Assembly (NCBI GenBank): GCA_015499995.1
Contig: JADNRV010000063.1
Location: 62,001 to 126,000 of the forward strand
Length of the DNA: 64,000 bases
Reading direction: 5' to 3'
DNA from: Flammula alnicola
Lineage: Eukaryota > Basidiomycota > Agaricomycetes > Agaricales > Strophariaceae
The notes below the pieces were generated by a model. It was not told the DNA's origin and did no database searches. It saw only the letters and a program-made list of their open reading frames with translations. A program made the translations under genes and the position numbers. Numbering within the stretch: position 1 is the first letter of the stretch; every line of letters starts with the position of its first letter. Positions 43,020 to 55,486 of the stretch are shown here, one piece after another.

Positions 43020-44509
43020 GATTAAAGACAATCAAATGTGAAATTTGCAAACAAAATGATTATGTAACTATGGTAGGGGCGATGTATACCAATTACCACA
43101 TGTTTGCCTAGAGGCGTTGTCTGCCACCACTGCCAATTTATGCCAAAATAAATGTTTCCGGTACGCATATGCTTTGGCGCCGGCAGTAACGGCAGGTGTA
43201 TCCACGGCAGACCTCCACTTGCTACTCTCCCGGGAGGAATAGCATACAGTCCACTGCATCTCATATGTGACGAGTATGAGTTCTTCACGCCACCATTGTT
43301 TCTGTGCACGGGCACGTAGCTAGTGAACACATTTGACTTCATTTATTTAGTAAATGTCTCTGTGATGCTGACAATGAGGGACTCACATTCCAAAAGCGTG
43401 GCAGGGTCAGTGTCATAGAAATCGGCATCGGCATCGGCAGTGTGGCCGGTAGCACCTATGTCACTGGCACTGGCCATGACAACAGGCCCGGCACTGGGAA
43501 CACTCCCAAGTCGCTGCCATCTTCGTATGTGCCACAGCCAAGATAGACGTAGCGAGGTGGACCCAGTTATGTTCGGATTGACAATGGCAGTGCTTGCCCG
43601 GAGATCGGTCTTTGTCAAAACTCAGAATACCCATAAGGTTTCTGGGTCGCAGCCCAATTGTACCAAGCGCGTACGGCATCACGAATATATCCTGGCATGG
43701 AAGACAAGTTCATGCCCAATCTGATGGACATTTTGATGACCGCGAGTTCGAACTGCTTTCCGAGGTGCTGCTCTGATCACATGTGAATAGTGAAATGAGA
43801 TATCAGCAATAAGCTCCTGAAGTCGATTGAGTTGTGCATGAGCCTGCTTTTTGCAGGCCGAAATTTCGACATGGTTAAGATCACCTCCCACATTTCCATT
43901 TGATGGGAGCGACAGTTGTTGCCATTCAACAGGAATCATGTCCGTCGATTGAGGTGCCAGTGCCAGTGTCTCCTCACCTGATATTACTTTGGCAGCCTCA
44001 TCAAATTCTGCCTCATCTTCATCGATTGACGGCATCTCTGGACGTTTGTCAGGAATTTCAGCAGCCTTCTTCAGCTGCTTTAATTTGACCAAAAGTGGTG
44101 CAAGAGCTTCACAAAGCTGTTCAATAATGTGGACTTCATCCTCCCAAGGGACAGAGCCAAGCCGCCAAACCTTGTCCTGAATATTGATCCTTTGAATGGA
44201 ATTGGGGAATAGCAAACTCGGTGCAGGGTGCTCTGATGCGACGGACGATGAGGCACATAGTTCAAGACCGGCCATTGACTGATTGGGGTCAGTGACATTC
44301 AGTCCGGCACTGGCACCGGCACTGGCACTGACAGGGCCTGGCATGTCACCGGGAGCAGGAGAAGGAGAGTGTCGACAGGGTGGAGAGGGTGGGTGCTCAT
44401 CCTGTGTCACCGGAGCCTGTGGGTTAGCACTTGCAGCATTTGTGAGAGCTGCTGCTGCTCTGCCCTCGTCATCGCCATCATTGTGTCCATGTATGAGCAG
44501 CAGCACCAA
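43020..44509 (-). pseudogene. Second KDZ transposase, C-terminal half
   Basis: Minus-strand blocks in order: an acidic/helical region (EDEVHIIEQLCEALAPLL), FHYSHVIRAAPRKAVRTRGH with GHELVFHARIYS (44509-43679), DLRASTAIVNPNITGSTSLR and SWLWHI (about 43600), DPATLLECE (43390), then VH-stop-LRARAQKQWWREELILVTYE and MQWTV (43330-43230). These are the C-terminal hallmarks of a KDZ subfamily distinct from the one at 432-4664. The Trp expected before LRARAQ is TAG. The catalytic domain and CxC cluster are absent upstream, so it is truncated. Confidence 0.75.
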
Positions 44510-44690
44510 TCATGCTGCTGCTCCGTCCTCTTCATCGTAGTCGTCGTAGTCGTAGTCGTATACCTGCAGCACCAATCATGCTGCTGCTTTTCCCATCATC
44601 ATCGCCACATCCCAGCAGCAGCAGCAGCAGTTTGGCTGCTGGTGCTGCACCCACGTTGTCATCCTCGCCGTATATGAGCAGCACTCTTCT
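44430..44690. repeat. Trinucleotide-rich low-complexity tract
   Basis: Runs of CAGCAG/CTGCTG, TCGTCG and GTCGTA, with CACCAATCATGCTGCTGCT repeated at about 44505 and 44570. It lies between the KDZ relic and the DUF6532-like gene, and the short frames it yields are not credible. Confidence 0.8.
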
Positions 44691-46781
44691 CACTTCACCA
44701 CAATGTAAGCTCAGTAATCATTCTATTCGTCATCAAATCACCCTGAGCGTAGTCCCTTGTTTCTATTTATATAAGACAACAATGACCATTGCTGACACCA
44801 ACCAAAAACACCAACCCCAACTGTGTTTGAGCCATGGCATGCATGTGACCCACACTTTTCATTAGTCCTTTCTTCCACTATTAGACTACTAATATTGATT
44901 CTGGGACTTAGCACAGGCCAACATCAATCTGCTAGGATTCAGGATAGGCACAACACTCATGATGAGACCCCACTCACCAGTATTAACCAGAGTAGCACCT
45001 CAATAAGTGTGGGGCTTTCTGCACCTGCTACCAGTAGTCAAAGAGGAAGAGAAAGCAGGGGGGTAGGGAGCAGAGGTAGAGGTAGAGGTAGAGTGAGGGC
45101 CAGGGGTGGAGTTGGGGATATTATGTTCCATGCCCCCACTGACACCTTCAAAGCCCATCCATATGCACATCCCTTCCTGCATTCTCTCCAGCCTGCACAG
45201 TAGGCAATCCTTACTATTCACACATTACCTTTCATTCTGGATAATATTGATCCACACCAGGAACCTGAGGAGGAAATCTTGTTCAAATTCAACACCGCCC
45301 CATTTGAAATCAGGCAGGTTGGAGGAGCCATAATGGTTGCGGCATGGTCTCTACTACCAGCAGCTTCTCCACCATCCACAGACACTAGGGTGACATCAGC
45401 ACCTGCATCAAGCATTGAAGAATGCCTTGCATATAATCCAATACAAGTAACAATTGATCACAATTGCCATGTTCTTTCTTTGACTGTAGTTCTTTGACCA
45501 TAGGCTATTGGGCCAGTTCGAAATTTTCTTCAAGATCACCAACAGTGCTCTGGAGGCTCGATGCTGCCTTCTATTGAGTGCCTGGAACTTCAGCAGGCCT
45601 TTTCTTCATCCATAGAACAAGTCATTACAAAGACAATTTTACCAAATACACCCACGAGGCAATCTCTACGGCCAACTCCAGCACTTCAGGTAAATGCCGT
45701 ATACCTCATCCATGACCCAGATGCTGATGAAGCTCTAGTGTCAGACTCATTTACCCAAGTTGCACTGGACAAAGCTATAACACAAATGATATACCATTTA
45801 CTCCTCCCTCGATAAGCTCTACTGACTATTGAATTCAATAGTTCTTCAGTGCACACCACCAAGCATGCAGCAATGCAAAAACCAATTCCTGGATGATCAT
45901 TGAACATGCTTATGGACTCAAGGTGCTGCCCAACAGACAGTCTGGGATGTCACTTTCTGATGCTGTCATCATGCGGGTAAAGGCACTGACTCGTCGACCC
46001 CCAAATAGTAAAGAGACAGAAGTTGCAGAACCTCACACCTCCGATGACACGTCTGACAATGAAGAGCCCCATTATATGGCATTTACTAACTCTGGGCTTG
46101 ACACAAATGTAAGCCTTTTGCTAGCATCTGTATATTGGGATTATTTACATTGAGCTCTCATAGGGTAATCCTGCACATTTCAACCATCTATGCTGTCAAG
46201 ATGTCATTACACACTTTCTCTTTGATGGACAAAAAGTGTTTGGTCGCATCTTCCCACATCGATTTGGGCCCCCTTCAAGACCGATATGGTTGCATTTGGA
46301 TTCACCCTCATAACTATCTTCTTGTCTCTTGCTCATCTTGCTCATACTGACTTTGGCATACCTTTCACATAGATATAAACCTGTTTACAAGGATATCCTG
46401 GCAAGCCTCAAAGCCACAGAGCTGGACTCTTACAGAACAGAGATACTAAAAGAACAGTATTGGGAATGGTGGGACTATGGAATGTGAGTCAACATATCAC
46501 GACTGCTTCAGATTTCTTTTTTCATTCTCTTTCACCTCAAACAGAGAGTTGTACAATGTCCTGCCCCATCAAACATCTCAAACATCAACTGGCAGGTGTT
46601 TCACTTTTGCGAAGACCTTTGGTCCACAACATGCAGGTCCTTCTACGCACTGTTCAGTCCCACAGCCTGACTCCTTCAGACTATTTGCCAATGTATCTGC
46701 TCAGGATGATGCTGATGACTATGATTGGATACAGGATTCACCTCCAATGTTTAGGCAACAGCACGACTACAGCAACTACCT

Positions 46782-47810
46782 CAGTACTTTACCCTCCTCC
46801 ACCTATTCCTGGTGGACTCCACGGACTTCGCATAAAATTGCTGGAGTCCAGATGGACTCCTGATGGACTCCACATGGAGTCTGGTGGAGTCCACTATGAA
46901 GAAGTGGAGTCCACATGAAGTCTGGTGGAGTCCACAAATGACGCAACTTCAACTGGTGGACTTAGACAAAACTGAGAAAAAAATATCACCAAAAAGTTTG
47001 CATTCAGCAGTAATTGAACCCAGAGCTTTCAGAAAGCTATTAGAACAAACCATTTAACCACTACACCAGAGAACCTTGTCTAACCAAGCAAAAAAAGCGC
47101 CTTATATATGTTCTTTTCTCTAATATATCTATCTATTTTGTGACATTAGTCACAAGATTCAGGGTCAAGTGGGGTACCATCAGATTCAGAAATTTAAGGA
47201 GATTTTAGATACACATGCACCAGGTTATATCAGCATGATATATTGCTTTATTTGGCTGGTCCCAGGTATCATGGGAACTTTTTTCCAAAAAAGGTAGTTA
47301 TAGAGCCTGCTTCCAGAACCCTGAATATGCAACAATTATATTAATAGGTGCTTTGGTTGGTGAGAAAAATGCAAAATACTCGACCGAATGCGAGTCTTTT
47401 GAAATTTGCACCTGCCAAATATGGAATTTCTTGATTATAAATAGGTTCCACTGTGTCACTTTGATGTCATTTTATGTAATAGTATGTAATTTTCACATTG
47501 TTGCTAAAAATAACTAGTGTTTCCCCAAAAGGAAATCACGAGACTCCTGTTGGACCACCTGGACTCCTGTTGGACTCCATCTGAACTCCTGGTACTCCTG
47601 TTCCACTATAAAACCAGCGGACTCCAGGGACTCCATATGGAGTCTCCGGAGTTTGTCAGGACTCCATCTGGACTCCTGGTGGAGTCCAGCATAAATTTTG
47701 GCAGGGCTGTCAGCCAAAAAAAAGCACACATGGACTCCACATAGACTACTCCACTCCACCGGAGTCCATTCGGAGTCCACCAGGAATAGGTGGGGGAGGG
47801 TAAAGACCTC
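46782..47810. mobile_element. Family C element, copy C3
   Basis: Non-coding, 1,029 bp, with an exact 9-bp target duplication CAACTACCT (46773-46781 and 47811-47819) inside an exon. Ends CAGTACTTTACCCTCC and GGAGGGTAAAGACCTC. GGAGTCCA arms are shorter than in C1 and C2. A tRNA-like segment is on the minus strand at 47006-47081. Confidence 0.92.
47006..47081 (-). other. tRNA-like segment in element C3
   Basis: A box TGGTGTAGTGGTTAAATGG and B box GGGTTCAATTACT, with AGCTTTCTGAAAGCT between them, as in C1. Confidence 0.65.
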
Positions 47811-48066
47811 CAACTACCTGGAGGAAGAGCATAGTGCCCTTAATAACTGGCCTCACAATGATGGCTGTGAGTCTACTGTATTATACCTACTAAGTATAAT
47901 GAGTTCTGATTTCATTTTAGACAATTTCACCCCAGCTATCATGGATCCAAATGCAACATTCCAGGCCTCATCAAGTGAGATTTGGAATGATCTGACCTCA
48001 GCACTCCATCCCAGCAACAACATTGGTGCTGATCGAGCAGACTGGGCAGACTGGGAGGGAAATTGA

Positions 48067-49110
48067 GCAGTTATGCGTAAACTCAGAACTATGTAGTATA
48101 TTAATTTGTTATCAGTTGTCTGATAAGATGCTGAAAAATATTATCTATCTTTCATGCTGATTATATTTGGATTAGATGGTGCTGGCTAATCAAGCCAAGG
48201 TGCCAGAAGCCATCATTCTATTTTAGGATAACACCAGCTGAGCCAAACTAGTTGCTAGTTACTGATGCCACTATGTAGTGGCAGTTTTACTATAGGTTGC
48301 TACTGCTCTCTGGAGTACTTCAGAGTGATTACAAACTCTCAGATATAGTCAAATGTGTTATGATCATGTCTGGCCATGGACTATATGCATGCACATATTT
48401 TTTCTTTATTTACATCTGGCTATGCACTATTCCATCCACAGTCTGATACCATCACTTGCCCACATAGCCCTCCTCCACTGTTTTCTACTTATCTGTTTAA
48501 TGCCCTCTGGCCAGTTACTAGTATATATACAAGTAAACTAGCTAGTATTTTTTTAGCTAGTTCTCGAGAATTTAGCCTCTTGTCTGCTCACTTGAACACT
48601 CTAAGTTGCTTGTGAGCACTTGAGTAACTTCAAACCTCGAACTACATTCTCAAATGTATGACTTAGACAACCTTCATCTTCACAAATTTAGTGTAGCTCA
48701 CTAGTTATAACAAAATAAGTGTAGAAAAACAATCAGTTTCAATTAGGTGGTTGGGCATCCTGGATTCAGAAAAAAGTCCTAGTGGAGTGGACAGAGTATA
48801 TATTCTGGAATACTAAATTATTTTTCAGCCTCTATAAGGCATTCAGTGTGTTAGCTTAGTTGAAGTTAATCACTTTGAAGGGTTTCTGCAATGTTTTGTA
48901 TCTGGTGTCAGGTTGTCCAAAGATTGAACATGACAGCATATATTTCTTTGAGGCAGAAGAAGGTGGTAAGGGCTTTAGGATTGGTCTGGAGGCAAGTGCA
49001 AGATGTATTCACCATGGTGAAGGAGAGCAGCAATAAATGTGTGACAGGGTGTTTCTGAGTAGGGTAGCTATTAGCTCTTTAGAAATGAAGCACACTGATG
49101 ATCTCCTTGA
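48067..49110. other. CpG-poor spacer, no gene recognised
   Basis: AT-rich, almost free of CpG. Frames are short and hydrophobic, without family motifs. It may be an eroded gene or element beyond recognition. Confidence 0.5.
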
Positions 49111-49755
49111 GCAAGGACTTTACCCTCCCCCCTTATTCCTGGTGGACTCCGAATAGACTCCGACAGAATAGTGGAGTCCATGTGGAGTCCATGTGTCTTT
49201 TTTTGGCTGACAGCCTTGCCACATTTTATCCTGGACTCTTGGTGGAGTCCAGATGGAGTTCACTGGTTTTACAGTGAAACAAGAGTCCCAGGAGTTCAAA
49301 TGGAGTTCAACAGGAATCTTGTGATTTTCTTTTTCAGGAATACATACCTTTATTTTTAGCAAGCATGTGAAAATTACATACTATTACATAAAGTGACATC
49401 AAAGTGACACAGCAGAATCTATTTGTAATTGACAAATTCCATATTTAGCAGGTGTAATTTTCAAAAAACTCATGTGTGGTTGAGTATTTTGCATTTTTCT
49501 CACTGACTGAAGCATCTATTAAAATAATTTTTGTGCATGCAGAGTTCTGAAAGCAGGTTCTATAACTATCTTTTTTGTGGTAGTTCTGGGTGCAATTACT
49601 GCTAAATGTAAACTTTTTGGTGATATTTTTTTTCTGAGTTTTGTCTAAGTCCACCAGTTGAAGTTGTGTCATTTGTGGACTCCATATGAAGTCCATCCAG
49701 AGTTTATATGGACTCCACTTCTTCATAGTGGAGTCGTACAGTTTTTCTTGCCTTA
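49111..49755. mobile_element. Family C element, truncated copy C4
   Basis: The left end reads AAGGACTTTACCCTCC; the arm and central parts follow C1. The tRNA-like A box is deleted and only a B-box remnant (GGGTGCAATTACT) is left near 49590. It stops at GGAGTCGTACAGTTTTT, a point that is internal in C2, so the right arm is missing. Confidence 0.8.
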
Positions 49756-49784
49756 CTATATTAATAATAATAGCAAAAAAAAAA

Positions 49785-49870
49785 AACAATGCTGTTAGGG
49801 AGAATTGAACCAGTGATCAAAAAAATATTACTATTGCCATGCTGTAGCCACCTGCACCAAGCTGGCATTT
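49785..49870 (-). other. tRNA-like relic
   Basis: The minus strand has TGGTGCAGGTGGCTACAG (A-box-like) and GGTTCAATTCTCC (B-box-like) about 45 bases apart. It ends in an oligo-A run on the plus side, suggesting a SINE or tRNA pseudogene. Only the boxes support it. Confidence 0.35.
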
Positions 49871-51601
49871 CCAAATTATGAATTTTGGTTATACATATAC
49901 TGACCAGCATCAGCAAACCGGCAACTGGTTACCAAACAATGGTGACATGACTGCAACATTGCCACATCACCACCTTTGTTCACTCCCACCACCACCAACC
50001 CTCACCACAACCACCACCACCACCAAAAGATAAAAAGAGCTCAGTCACATGACCAATGACCATGACCACTTTTGGAATATTTGTCAGCCTTATGCAGGTT
50101 GGGTGGACAGGTGGATTGGCAGCAGTTTGGACTCTCAAATTCTGGAACTTTCTGGGAAGTTCAAATTCTCCAACCACAGAGACAAATTATCCATGCCAAA
50201 GTCAAATTGACACTGACAGCATGCCTCTGCATCCATTTCCATTGCTCTCTTAAGCTGCTTCATCTATCTTGACTTCTCTCACTTCCACTGGTCATTATAG
50301 CTCACAGTTTTGAACACACTACCCTTCATCCAAGAGAAATTGAAGTGGCATCAAAAACACCCTTCAATGGTTTCATATTGTTATCACCATCCACCTGGTA
50401 CTCAGTTTACTTCCAATGTGCATTAGTGTCCCTTAGTGAGTATTGACAAAGTAGGAGGCATAAATAGCTCTGCTGATTTCACCAGTATCTCTGTGCTTCA
50501 CCACAGTGCAAAACCATTGGGTCAAGCCTTTGATCCACACTCAAGTATACATGGGTCATCTTCTGTGCAAATAGTCTTTTTTAGGTCACACTTAGTGATG
50601 TTGAAGTGGTTCAAAAGGTCATCCTCTTGCAAGTCATGAGTATTATGATCACAACATTCTTCCTCATCTAATATCTCATGGATTCCCCATTCTATTCATC
50701 TTGGCTCAAAAAATTAACCTACATCCTTCTTGCCTCTGCTGGTGGCATATATTTGCAATTGCCCTGGAGGTGGCATACTCAGCTGCTAATTGGGGCATTG
50801 GACCAAGAAATATTTGACCAAAGGTTTCCACTAAGCCCCAAGTATCCCAGTCTACTTGTTAGAACAATTGTGCTGGTCCTGACAATGCTCTTCCTCTAAA
50901 TTTATTCTTGTTGCTTAATAGGCATAGTTGCAATCCTTTTTCCTATTGCCTTGGCATTGTTAATAGAATTGCAACAAGGTTGAGGATATGGATGAAGCAT
51001 CAGGTCTGGTTTACTGTTGAATACTTGGGTACCTGCTTTGTGAGATGCTCACTGAGTGTATCCATGTTCATTACATTGTCTACTGTGATGAGGATCTGAA
51101 ATTTTGTCAACCTTATCTCAGGTATGTATAGTCCATGCATATTCATCTCTGCTTATGCTCAATACTGAACTCCTCCAGAATTTCCTTGAATGCCAGAGCC
51201 CATGTTTGGACCAGTGTATGATAGATACCAAACCATTGTCACCACTCATAGCGAGATTGAAATTACAAAATTTATTTTATTTTATCAACATACACCGGTT
51301 AGAGATCTCTCACCACGGCATAGAGGTTGCAGAATGACACAGGTGCTTAAGTAAAGTTGCTCATCAGTGTTGTTTGGTATAAAGCTGATGCCAAACAATC
51401 TACAGCCAAACAATGCATGACACTTGAAGGGTCTGTCTTGTTTGTTTATCACTTCAGTTGAGGTGCTGACATAAGCACTGACCAACTTGTAGCCAAAAAA
51501 ATACTTATATATTCTTCATCTCGCCTCGATGTTGCATCTTCCAACCACTGCAGTAAGGCATCTCTAAACAGCATTGGAAGATAGTACAGCATCCCAACAA
51601 A
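49871..51601. other. CpG-poor region, no gene recognised
   Basis: Contains a (CAC/CCA)n tract at about 49978-50028. Frames up to ~77 codons have no recognisable motif. CpG is nearly absent to 51240. Probably decayed transposon or gene sequence. Confidence 0.5.
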
Positions 51602-52599
51602 GCTCTTTGCTGTGCCTCCTCTACTCCTACCAGAATCTGGTAGAATCCAGTGGAATATAGGGCCATTCCAGTGGAATATCCTGCCAACTTTTCAAAAATG
51701 TTGAAAAAGGGGCAAATTCTGAGATTCCACTGGAATGTTGACCAGAATGCAACAGGAGTGGAATGGCTGAAATGGAACAACCAGATATTCTGCTGGAATA
51801 GAATAGAAATACATTATGATTTGGTGATTTCTGATGTCTATATATAGAAATAGACATCAGTACCTGTCTGTGGTATGAAAATAAAATTAGATAGTGTGCC
51901 AAGACATATTTTCAATTAGGAAATTCAATATTTGGATTAGGTGATTTTGAAAAGACTCAGGTTTGGTCAAGTTTTTTGCATGTTTCTCATCAACGAGAGC
52001 TGCAAGTCACATGATTTCTAAAGATACATGGGTTTTAGAGCAGGTGCTATAATTATCTTTTTGGGAATAAAATTTCCATGGTAAAGCAGCCAAAATATTT
52101 AATATAGTAATATTGCCTGCCAGGAACACACAATATAGGTAATCTCCTCCAAATTCAGAATCTGATGGTACCTTATTGACCCTGAATCACTCATGAGTTA
52201 GTCATATAACATATGTATCTCAAATAGACAAATAAAGATATAAAGGAGTCAATTTGCACAGGTCACACCCCTGTGTCTGAATTTTTGGTTTCAGATGCCT
52301 ACCAAATTAGAGTGGACTTTGCAGTTTTGGCAACCTGTTTTAGATGATTTTGGTCCCTAAATTTCTATATTTAGATTTGGTTTTTGTTGAGTGGCCTTGA
52401 ACAAAGGGCTTGGGATACAGGATAGGTGTGACCTTTTTGCCAAATCAGGGGGCCTGTGATATGTGACATCTAAATTGAACAAAATACAATGTATTTCAGT
52501 CCATTTTAGTGGATTCCAGTCTGATTCCAGTCCATTCCAGTCTATTCCACCAGATTCCAGTTATTCCTACTGGAATAGATGGAGCACAGCAAAGTACTG
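51602..52599. mobile_element. Family B element, decayed copy B3
   Basis: About 998 bp, colinear with B1. Ends GCTCTTTGCTGTGCC and GCACAGCAAAGTACTG. It differs from B1 by many C-to-T and G-to-A changes at former CpG sites. No convincing target duplication remains. Confidence 0.85.
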
Positions 52600-53460
52600 C
52601 AAAATTGGAGGAAGATTCACTAAAGTAGTTTATCATACTTTGAGTGACCTGTTTCTCATGAGTTCTAGGCTTTTTTAGTAAAAATTTTAATAATTGGCTT
52701 CTTTCTTGCAAAGTCAAAGTTTCTTTCAGAAGTCTAATGAAATGGAGGTCCAAACAGGTGAGTTCACTATTTCACAATGGAGCCTTGAGGATTTGCTTCT
52801 CATTTTGCTCCATGTAGACTTTTTTTTTTTCTTGGACCATGGAACCTTGTTTTCTGCCAACAAGTTGATACATCAGATTCATTCCCACTTGTTGTCATTA
52901 TCTCCTTTTCTAATCTTCGATTACGTGTGTCTCAGCTCTTTGTGAGTACTTTCTCCTGTCCCTGCTGCCTCATACTCTGCTGAAATTGTTGTTAGACATC
53001 ACCATGAACAAAAACAATCCTTCCAAGCTAAAGAATTATATTGAACACCAATCACAGCAGGTGTTCATTGCAACTGCAGTCTCCTACTATGCCCTTTGTT
53101 TTCTTATAGCAACAAAAGTGGCCCAATGACTGTCATGACTTGTTGGAACTCCTCAAGGTCTGATTGAGTAGCATGCCATGCTGTCTTTCACTCACATTTT
53201 TCTTCAGTTTCTACAGCTTGAAATACAGGTCAACCACATTATATACCACCCTCCTCCCATCTTCAACTGACCATGGCAGGATATTTTCAAACTTGATGAG
53301 AAGATGAGTTCCTATCTCAAGCAGTTAATCACATCCTCATGCAGCATACAGATCAACAAGTTAATAGAGTTAAACCTGATCCAGTCTTTGATGTCCACTG
53401 CTGAAATAAATAAATGCCTCAGGGTGTGGCTTGACCAAGAAGATCATCTGTAATCTGCTC
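52600..53460. other. CpG-poor region, no gene recognised
   Basis: Short frames only. Splice-like signals exist but nothing can be modelled. Confidence 0.4.
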
Positions 53461-53783
53461 CTTTCTAGGCTGCCCATTTCAAGAACTGTGGTAATGATGA
53501 CAGTGTCATTGCTATGAAGGATGACAGGGATGACACACTTGATGCTTTCAAAGAATGCATTGACTTTTCAGCTCCTCTCACCTCTGAACTTGCAGAGATT
53601 TTGAGAAAGCACCCTGACTGCCTTGATTGTGAGTGCATATTCTGCAAACATGGCAAAGTGGCAGAGGATGGTTTGTGCCCAAATGACCCTGCACTTGTGG
53701 GAGCCCTATCCCTCCCTGGCTGTGGCTGTGACCCCTGGCCCTGCTTGTCTGCATCGAACCTGCCATATCAAAGTGAGGGCTGA
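53461..53783 (+). pseudogene. Unrecognised gene relic with Cys-rich end
   Basis: An AG acceptor at about 53468 opens AHFKNCGNDDSVIAMKDDRDDTLDAF..., followed by HPDCLDCECIFCKHGKVAEDGLCPNDP and GCGCDPWPC. The acidic start and paired cysteines look like a real exon, possibly metal-binding. I do not recognise it. Neighbouring sequence has no other coding signal. Confidence 0.35.
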
Positions 53784-55315
53784 AGAGTTGTCAGACTTTT
53801 CTGTAGGCGAAGAATTATCAGCTGACCTTTATGCACACATACCTGTTTGTCATGTAGCTCAAGTCTGCTAGCTACATAGTTGGTTTTAATGCATTTTGTA
53901 AATTTTAGAGCCTTTTGCTTGTCAAGTTCAATGTATGTTTTCAGTTTGTCAACTCCTTTCTCATATAAGCATATGACCAGAAAGTACAAGCTGTTATCCT
54001 CTAACCCTTCTTTGTTGATTCTAACAGCTCTGTTACTCTTTTGGATCTATAATTACAAAAGAATGGAGTCTCACTTTAATGTTTCTTAATGCAGTTGTTG
54101 TCATTGGAGATGCTAGTGTGCCCTGACGTGGCTCTATTGAGGTCATATTCTCTATCGACATTTGCTTGGTAAGTTGTTTTGTGTCTTTTTATGAGAAATC
54201 TTGCCTTAGTCATGTCTCTAGAACACAAGATCTCCCTGCTATTCTAGGCATAAATAATAAGAAATAGGATTAAAAAATCATATACTGCAAATGTGACATT
54301 GGGCATGTCATGTTGGTGGGTGGGTTAACCAGTTTCCTGTCTATAATTGATGATCTGAAAAAATGAACAATAGTGCCAGAGGAAGAAAGAATGCATACCA
54401 ATTCAGCAATTCTTGGATTGAGGTCATATCCCATATCCTTGCATGCAATAGAGCATGCAAGGCAGCAGAGCTCCATTTTATCAGCATGATCTGAAAAAAG
54501 TGTTTGGATACTGATAGGGCACTGATACTCGATCATTGCTGATGGTACCAATGATGCACTTCTTGATGTCATCATTATAGTTGGAAGCCTTCAGAATCTT
54601 GTTGCTTGCTGCAAGAAGAACCAATGTCAGAAAAATCTGGACAGTCTTGCAATGGTTCTGATGCCAAAAATGCTGGTCCAATATCACAATCAACTTGCAC
54701 TGAATTGGAAGTTTGCAAAGATGCTGAGTTGCCATGCAATGCAAAATGATTAAAATGTGGACATATTTAGGTTTTCAGCTTCTATTTTTATCATCTAGAG
54801 AATTATCCTGTAGGCATGTATTTGAGGACTGGCTGGTAAATCTATGGCTGCTCTGTGTTATGATGAGGGCTATAGAATGAGAAACTTACTCCTTCATTAG
54901 TGATGTTGTTGTTCTCTAAGGGAGTCTGGGCTTGAATGTTTCATTTATTCAGTTAACCTCATCACAGACCAAGACCACCCAGTCATGGCTGTCTGGGTGG
55001 GAATTAGTATTGCTTGGGATAGGTGGGAAAAAGAGGCCAGAGGTTATTGCTGCTTTGAAGAAGTCATCACCAGCAAAAATCTCATCATCTTGTTCATCCT
55101 GCGCTGGCTCTTTCTCTCAGTTTTTTCATTGCTAATGCATGTCCATGTACTTGATGTTCAGTGGTTAGTGGTCAGGTAGTAGTCATAGTCATGGTCATCT
55201 TTGTGGTTGAGTCTGATCTGAAGTGCTCAAAACTTGTGGGTGGTAAATTGCTTGTATTCTAGAGTATTACAGGGCTGCTTTTATACTACTGAGATAAAAT
55301 ATTGTTACATAGACA
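53784..55315. other. CpG-poor region, no gene recognised
   Basis: Several 60-100 codon frames occur on both strands without motifs or consistent splice structure. Confidence 0.4.
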
Positions 55316-55486
55316 CACCGACACATGATCTCTTGAGTACTTGATACATTGGGATCATTTTTATGCCTTTGACCATCCCACCACTACTGTTGTTGCCCAC
55401 TGACACATGATCTCTCTAGTACTTGATATATTGGGATCATTTTCAGGCCTTGGACCATCCCACCACCAATAACATCACCCACTGTT
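55316..55486. repeat. Tandem duplication of about 84 bp
   Basis: Two units starting GACACATGATCTCT and sharing GTACTTGATA, ATTGGGATCATTTT and GACCATCCCACCAC lie head to tail, with about 85% identity by eye. Confidence 0.8.

Larger units (their letters stand above)
44930..48066 (+). pseudogene. DUF6532-like basidiomycete gene, interrupted by element C3
   Basis: Recognisable segments: an Arg/Gly-rich N-terminal region (45040-45110), SWMIIEHAYGLKVLP (about 45890), GNPAHFNHLCCQDVITHFLF then GRIFPHRFGPPSRPIWLHL (46163-46300), YKPVYKDILASLKATELDSY (46377) and an EWWDY block. These recall the DUF6532 domain found in large numbers in mushrooms; function unknown. An intron borders 46484-46542. The exon ending QQHDYSNYL is split by C3 at 46782; removing C3 and one CAACTACCT restores SNYLEEEHSALNNW in frame. 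The last exon ends DWADWEGN-stop at 48066. Earlier exons are too decayed to model. Confidence 0.55.
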
